The notes under the pieces are model-generated. The model ran no database searches. It worked only from the letters and a program-made list of their open reading frames with translations, and was not told where the DNA came from. Shown here piece by piece: positions 42,830 to 46,008 of a stretch of 46,008 nt of DNA (the stretch's first letter is position 1; each line of letters starts with the position of its first letter). The position numbers and the translations under genes are program-made. Source of the DNA: JBDUCV01 sp040003255 (lineage in GTDB: Bacteria; Actinomycetota; Actinomycetes; Mycobacteriales; Jatrophihabitantaceae); the NCBI GenBank assembly GCA_040003255.1, contig JBDUCV010000010.1:1-46008 (forward strand), given 5' to 3'.

Positions 42830-42835
42830 AGCCTA
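42830..42835 (-). promoter_or_regulatory. -10 box of the Nei-like gene
   Basis: Minus strand TAGGCT, then 6 nt, then ATG at 42823. The TAG is also the stop codon of the upstream tetR gene. Leaderless start, possibly in addition to read-through from tetR. Confidence 0.5.
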
Positions 42836-43417
42836 CGAGGGCACGGCCCCGTCGAGGTAGCGCTGAACGCTTGGCGCTAGCAAGGCAACCACCTCATCCT
42901 CGCTCGCGGACGCCAATGGCTCGATCCGGACGATGAGCGACACCACCGCAAACCCCAGCAGATGAGCGAACGCGGCGGCCAACCGGATCTTGGGCACACC
43001 GAGTAGCCGAGATACCCGGGGCAGCATGACGTCCTGCGCGAAGTGACGTAATCGTGCCGCACCTTCCTCGGTTGCCGCGCCGCGCAGCAACGCCTGCAAC
43101 GGCTGGCCGGTGTCGGGCGCGCGCCACACCTGCACGAAGGTCCGCACGATCCGCTCGCCGAGCTCGTCCCGGGGACCTGCCAATGCCACCTTGGCGACCA
43201 AGGCGGCGGGATTCAACGGCAAGTCCAGCGCGGCGACGAACACTTGCTCCTTGGTACCGAAGAAATGGTGCACGAGAGCGGGATTGACCCCGGCGGCTGC
43301 GGCAATGGCCCGCACCGTCGTTGCCTGGTAGCCGCGTTCGGCGAACAGCCGACGGGCCGAGACCAGGATCTGCTCAGCCGTGCTGCTCGGACCGGGCCGG
43401 CGACCGGCACGTGCCAC
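42833..43417 (-). CDS. TetR-family transcriptional repressor
   Basis: 194 residues. Helix-turn-helix at residues about 14-58 (AEQILVSARRLFAERGYQAT, VRAIAAAAGVNPALVHHFFG). The ligand domain (residues 70-190) has the TetR_C_17-like pattern LLRGAATEEGAARLR. AGGAGG lies 5 nt before the GTG. Divergent from an ABC exporter with a palindrome in the 59-bp gap, so it very likely represses the exporter and itself. Confidence 0.93.
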   Translation of the reverse strand: MARAGRRPGPSSTAEQILVSARRLFAERGYQATTVRAIAAAAGVNPALVHHFFGTKEQVFVAALDLPLNPAALVAKVALAGPRDELGERIVRTFVQVWRAPDTGQPLQALLRGAATEEGAARLRHFAQDVMLPRVSRLLGVPKIRLAAAFAHLLGFAVVSLIVRIEPLASASEDEVVALLAPSVQRYLDGAVPS

Positions 43418-43440
43418 CTAGTCCTCCTGAAAGTCTGTGC

Positions 43441-43469
43441 TTGACAACAGGGTCCATCTTACCGTTAAT
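43441..43469 (+). promoter_or_regulatory. Promoter of the ABC exporter operon
   Basis: TTGACA (43441-43446), 17-bp spacer, GTTAAT (43464-43469), then 7 nt to the ATG at 43477. This is the best -35/-10 pair in the window. With no ribosome site, the mRNA should be leaderless. Confidence 0.7.
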
Positions 43470-43486
43470 TAATCGCATGGTTAATT
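43467..43486. promoter_or_regulatory. Candidate TetR operator
   Basis: Perfect arms AATTAA and TTAATT separated by 8 bp (TCGCATGG), in an AT-rich island. It overlaps the -10 box, the transcription start and the start codon of the exporter gene. Confidence 0.6.
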
Positions 43487-44205
43487 CAGCTGTGCAAGCG
43501 GAGGCTTTATGTGTCGATCGCGGTGGCGCCGCCGTCCTGCGCGATTTTGGGTTCGGTGTGGCCACCGGCTCGGTCACCGGCCTACTGGGCCCGAGCGGCT
43601 GTGGCAAGACGACGTTGATGCGGGCCGTCGTCGGCACCCAGCGCATCCGGTCTGGCAAGCTCGACGTCCTGGGCCGGCCCGCCGGGACACCGTCCCTGCG
43701 CACCGAGGTCGGCTACGCCTCGCAATCGGCGTCGGTGTATGTCGACCTGTCGGTGCTGGAGAATCTGCGCTACTTCGCCGCCGCGATGCGAGCCCCAGCC
43801 GGTGACGTCGAACGCGTGCTGGGCGAGGTCGACTTGGCGCCGTTCGCCAACCGGCTTACCGGTCGACTTTCGGGTGGCCAACGATCCCGAGTCAGCCTGG
43901 CGATCGCGTTGCTCGGGCGGCCGGCACTGCTGGTGCTCGACGAACCAACCGTGGGCCTCGATCCGCTGTTGCGCGAGCAGCTGTGGACATTGTTCGCAGC
44001 ACTCGCCGCCGGTGGGATGACGTTGCTCGTGTCCAGCCACGTGATGGACGAGGCCGAACGGTGCGATCAGCTGCTGCTCATGCGCGACGGGCAGTTGCTC
44101 GCCAAGGACACTCCGTCCGCCCTGCTCGAACGCACCGGCACCGAGCGACTCGACGCGGCTTTCCTGCGTTTGGTCCAGGCTGAAGGTCAGGAGGCTGCGG
44201 CGTGA
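43477..44205 (+). CDS. ABC transporter ATP-binding protein (exporter type)
   Basis: 242 residues. Walker A GPSGCGKTT, Q-loop YASQSASVY, signature LSGGQRSRV, Walker B LLVLDEPTVGLDP, switch His in SSHVMDEAER. The DrrA/CcmA-like exporter class fits. Start ATG at 43477 agrees with the leaderless promoter. The stop overlaps the permease start (GTGA). The cargo is unknown; drug or lipid export under TetR control is likely. Confidence 0.95.
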   Translation: MVNSAVQAEALCVDRGGAAVLRDFGFGVATGSVTGLLGPSGCGKTTLMRAVVGTQRIRSGKLDVLGRPAGTPSLRTEVGYASQSASVYVDLSVLENLRYFAAAMRAPAGDVERVLGEVDLAPFANRLTGRLSGGQRSRVSLAIALLGRPALLVLDEPTVGLDPLLREQLWTLFAALAAGGMTLLVSSHVMDEAERCDQLLLMRDGQLLAKDTPSALLERTGTERLDAAFLRLVQAEGQEAAA

Positions 44206-44933
44206 ACGTCACGACGACACTGGCTACTAGCCGCCGGGTGCTCGCCCAGCTGCGTCACGATCCACGGACGGTCGCGATGCTCGTGGTGCTGCCGTCCGTT
44301 CTGATGATGCTGCTGCGTTTCGTCTTCAACTCGCGGCAGAGCTTCGACTCGCTGGCCCCCGCCCTGCTCGGGATCTTCCCATTCCTGCTGATGTTCCTCG
44401 TCACGTCGATCACCACGCTGCGCGAGCGAACGTCCGGCACGCTCGAACGGTTGATGACCACCCCGATGGCCAAGCTTGATCTGCTCGTGGGCTACGCACT
44501 CGCGTTCGGCGTGGTGGCGCTGGTGCAGGTCGGCGTAACCGTTGTCGTCTCGCTGCTGCTCGGGCTTAGCCTGGCTGGCTCGTTCGGCTGGTTGCTATTG
44601 ATAACTGCAACGGACGCGCTGCTCGGTGTGGCGGTGGGACTGTTCGCGAGCGCGTTCGCGCGCACCGAGTTCCAGGCGATCCAGCTGATGCCGATCGTGG
44701 TGCTGCCGCAGGTCCTGCTGTGCGGGCTGTTCTATCCTCGCGAGCAGATGGCGGTCGTGCTGCGTTGGGCCTCTGACGTGCTACCGCTGTCCTACGCCGT
44801 CGACGCGGTTCAGCGCGTAGCGCGGCACAGTGGCGTCGACGGATCCTACGTTCGCGACCTGGTTGTCGTCGTCGGCTGTGTCATCGCGGGGCTGGTGCTG
44901 GCTGCCGCCACCCTGCGCCGCCGAACGGCCTGA
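44202..44933 (+). CDS. ABC-2 type transporter permease
   Basis: 243 residues with six predicted membrane helices. TTLRERTSGTLERLMTTPMA is the conserved cytoplasmic coupling region of ABC-2 permeases, and LPQVLLCGLFYPREQMAVVL the family signature near the C-terminus. Pairs with the ATP-binding protein to make an exporter; coupled by a 4-bp overlap. Confidence 0.94.
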   Translation: MNVTTTLATSRRVLAQLRHDPRTVAMLVVLPSVLMMLLRFVFNSRQSFDSLAPALLGIFPFLLMFLVTSITTLRERTSGTLERLMTTPMAKLDLLVGYALAFGVVALVQVGVTVVVSLLLGLSLAGSFGWLLLITATDALLGVAVGLFASAFARTEFQAIQLMPIVVLPQVLLCGLFYPREQMAVVLRWASDVLPLSYAVDAVQRVARHSGVDGSYVRDLVVVVGCVIAGLVLAAATLRRRTA

Positions 44934-44950
44934 CGCGTGACGCTCGACGG

Positions 44951-45607
44951 CTACTTCGCGCTGAACAGGCCGACCGGGCAGGCCACGCCGGTGCCACCTA
45001 CGCCGCAGTAGCCGCCCGGGTTCTTCGCCAGGTACTGCTGGTGGTACCCCTCGGCGTAGTAGAACGGGCCGGCTGGGGCGATCTCGGTGGTGGCCGCACC
45101 ATGTCCGGCAGTTTGCAGCCGCCCGGAGTACGCCGCCTTCGCCTGGTCGGCCACATCGCGCTGCGCATCGTCGGTGTAGTAGATCGCCGAGCGGTATTGG
45201 GTGCCGACGTCGTTGCCCTGGCGCATGCCCTGGGTCGGGTCGTGGCCCTCGAAGAACACCTGCATCAATTGCTCGAAGGACACCGCGCCGGGGTCGTACA
45301 CCACCAGGACGGCCTCGGCGTGGCCGGTTAGCCCGGAGCACACCTCGTCATAGGTGGGATGCGGCGTGTATCCGCCGGCGTATCCCACCGCCGTCGTGAA
45401 CACCCCGTCCGTCTGCCAGAATTCGCGCTCGGCGCCCCAGAAGCAGCCGAGCCCCAGCACGACCGTGGCCATCCCATCGGGGAACGGCGGGATGATCGGC
45501 CGGCCCGTTACGAAATGTGTCGATGGCACGGCGAACTCGTACTCCGGTCGCCCCGGCAGCGCCCGCTCCGCGGTGATCATCTCGGTCTTGGTTCGTCCGA
45601 ACAGCAT
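44951..45607 (-). CDS. msrA: Peptide-methionine (S)-S-oxide reductase
   Basis: 218 residues. The catalytic Cys is in LGLGCFWGAEREFW; QYRSAIYYTDD and EGYHQQYL are conserved. YCGVGGTGVACPVGLF at the C-terminus holds the resolving cysteines. It repairs methionine S-sulfoxide in proteins, using thioredoxin. ATG has a -10 box 7 nt ahead and is divergent from the small acidic protein gene. Confidence 0.96.
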   Translation of the reverse strand: MLFGRTKTEMITAERALPGRPEYEFAVPSTHFVTGRPIIPPFPDGMATVVLGLGCFWGAEREFWQTDGVFTTAVGYAGGYTPHPTYDEVCSGLTGHAEAVLVVYDPGAVSFEQLMQVFFEGHDPTQGMRQGNDVGTQYRSAIYYTDDAQRDVADQAKAAYSGRLQTAGHGAATTEIAPAGPFYYAEGYHQQYLAKNPGGYCGVGGTGVACPVGLFSAK

Positions 45608-45614
45608 GCTTTCG

Positions 45615-45620
45615 AGGTTA
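45615..45620 (-). promoter_or_regulatory. -10 box of msrA
   Basis: Minus strand TAACCT, then 7 nt, then ATG at 45607. The same hexamer serves the divergent gene at 45684. Confidence 0.55.
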
Positions 45621-45671
45621 CCCAGCGCGGCCGACGGGCTGCCAGCGTTACCCCCTGCCGTCCGCAGGCCG

Positions 45672-45677
45672 TAACCT
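45672..45677 (+). promoter_or_regulatory. -10 box of the small acidic protein gene
   Basis: TAACCT, then 6 nt, then ATG at 45684; no ribosome site. Leaderless start inferred. Confidence 0.55.
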
Positions 45678-45683
45678 CGTCAC

Positions 45684-45944
45684 ATGACGCAGTGGGGCCT
45701 CGACACGCTCTTCAACCCGGCCAAGCGGCATATGGACGAAGAGAAGCGCCGGCTGCAGACCACCCGTGAGCAGCTGGGCGACTCTTCCGGCGGCAAGCGC
45801 ATCGACCTGGAATCTGGCAAGGTCGTTATCCACCGAGCGTCCGATGACGGCGACGATCAGAGCGTCGAGAGTGCCGAGTCGGTGTCCGATCCGACCGATT
45901 CGCCCCACACGGCTGGCGACGCCGAGAGCCGCGACTCGCAGTAG
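45684..45944 (+). CDS. Small acidic protein (DUF6191-like)
   Basis: 86 residues. The N-terminus TLFNPAKRHMDEEKRRLQTT and the IDLESGKVVIH strand resemble DUF6191 proteins of actinobacteria; the last 35 residues are acidic, Ser/Asp-rich and disordered. No enzymatic motif. Function unknown. Confidence 0.75.
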   Translation: MTQWGLDTLFNPAKRHMDEEKRRLQTTREQLGDSSGGKRIDLESGKVVIHRASDDGDDQSVESAESVSDPTDSPHTAGDAESRDSQ

Positions 45945-45965
45945 CGTGCCGAGCCGGGTCAACGG

Positions 45966-46008
45966 TCAGTCGTTGGCCGACCCGAGCGTTACCTGCACGG
46001 TCGCGGAC
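45966..46008 (-). CDS. C-terminal end of a gene running off the right edge
   Basis: On the minus strand the frame ends SATVQVTLGSAND before the TGA at 45966-45968. Codon bias is coding-like and the gap to the converging gene is 21 bp. Thirteen residues are too few to identify it. Confidence 0.4.
   Translation of the reverse strand, partial: SATVQVTLGSAND

Noticed and set aside
1..46008. tRNA or rRNA genes
   Set aside because: No cloverleaf with a T-loop GGTTCRANTCC was found, including near serS where one might be expected by name.

Overview
The window comes from a high-GC actinobacterium (Actinomycetota). Evidence: coding frames with almost only G or C at third positions, many GTG starts, and actinobacterial marker genes (crgA, a class E sortase, murT-gatD, a Bpa-type proteasome activator ending in QYL, a DUF881 protein, the 180-kDa NAD-glutamate dehydrogenase). 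Many genes have a TANNNT-type -10 box 6-9 nt before the start codon and no Shine-Dalgarno, which indicates leaderless transcripts. From memory, ppiA / PH protein / crgA / DUF881 / pabA and, separately, murT-gatD, hisC2-like aminotransferase, bpa, serS and pheA recall two blocks flanking the origin in Mycobacterium. This suggests a rearranged origin-proximal segment, but no dnaA, gyrase gene or origin is visible. The genus cannot be fixed from the sequence alone.

Layout. 1-2317: a graveyard of decayed genes, almost all on the minus strand (TMEM175-like channel, CDGSH iron-sulfur protein, SRPBCC-like and TetR-like remnants). 2318-4129: an intact flavin monooxygenase with a fused N-terminal SnoaL/NTF2-like domain. 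4130-5135: more non-coding sequence and a truncated gene. 5136-7556: rhodanese, then a PAP2 phosphatase divergent from a BlaI regulator and an M56 peptidase, with two near-identical palindromic operators between them. 7729-11163: enoyl-CoA hydratase, then murT-gatD (lipid II amidation) and a lipoprotein that probably starts at CTG. 11353-16679: cell-division and envelope block (CwsA-like protein, cyclophilin, rhomboid, PH protein, CrgA, DUF881, sortase E, 53-aa membrane protein, PabA/TrpG). The pknB-pknA-pbpA-rodA genes that usually follow are absent.

17218-21339: minus-strand operon-like run TMEM165 / tiny Cys-rich ORF / hppD / aromatic aminotransferase / hutI (tyrosine and histidine catabolism). 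21419-27754: DUF4446 protein, pheA, GroES-like protein, zincin-like metallopeptidase, serS, HAD phosphatase, bpa, and a cysteine-desulfurase-like protein that lacks the PLP lysine. 27802-39150: quinone oxidoreductase divergent from hutH-hutU and a HhH-GPD protein, then malic enzyme divergent from NAD-glutamate dehydrogenase. Histidine could thus be converted to glutamate, then 2-oxoglutarate, then pyruvate. 39165-46008: anti-sigma-type ATPase, GDPD, rhodanese, YihY membrane protein, Nei/Fpg glycosylase, TetR divergent from an ABC exporter, msrA, a small acidic protein, and the end of one more gene. No tRNA, rRNA, CRISPR, phage or intact insertion sequence was seen.
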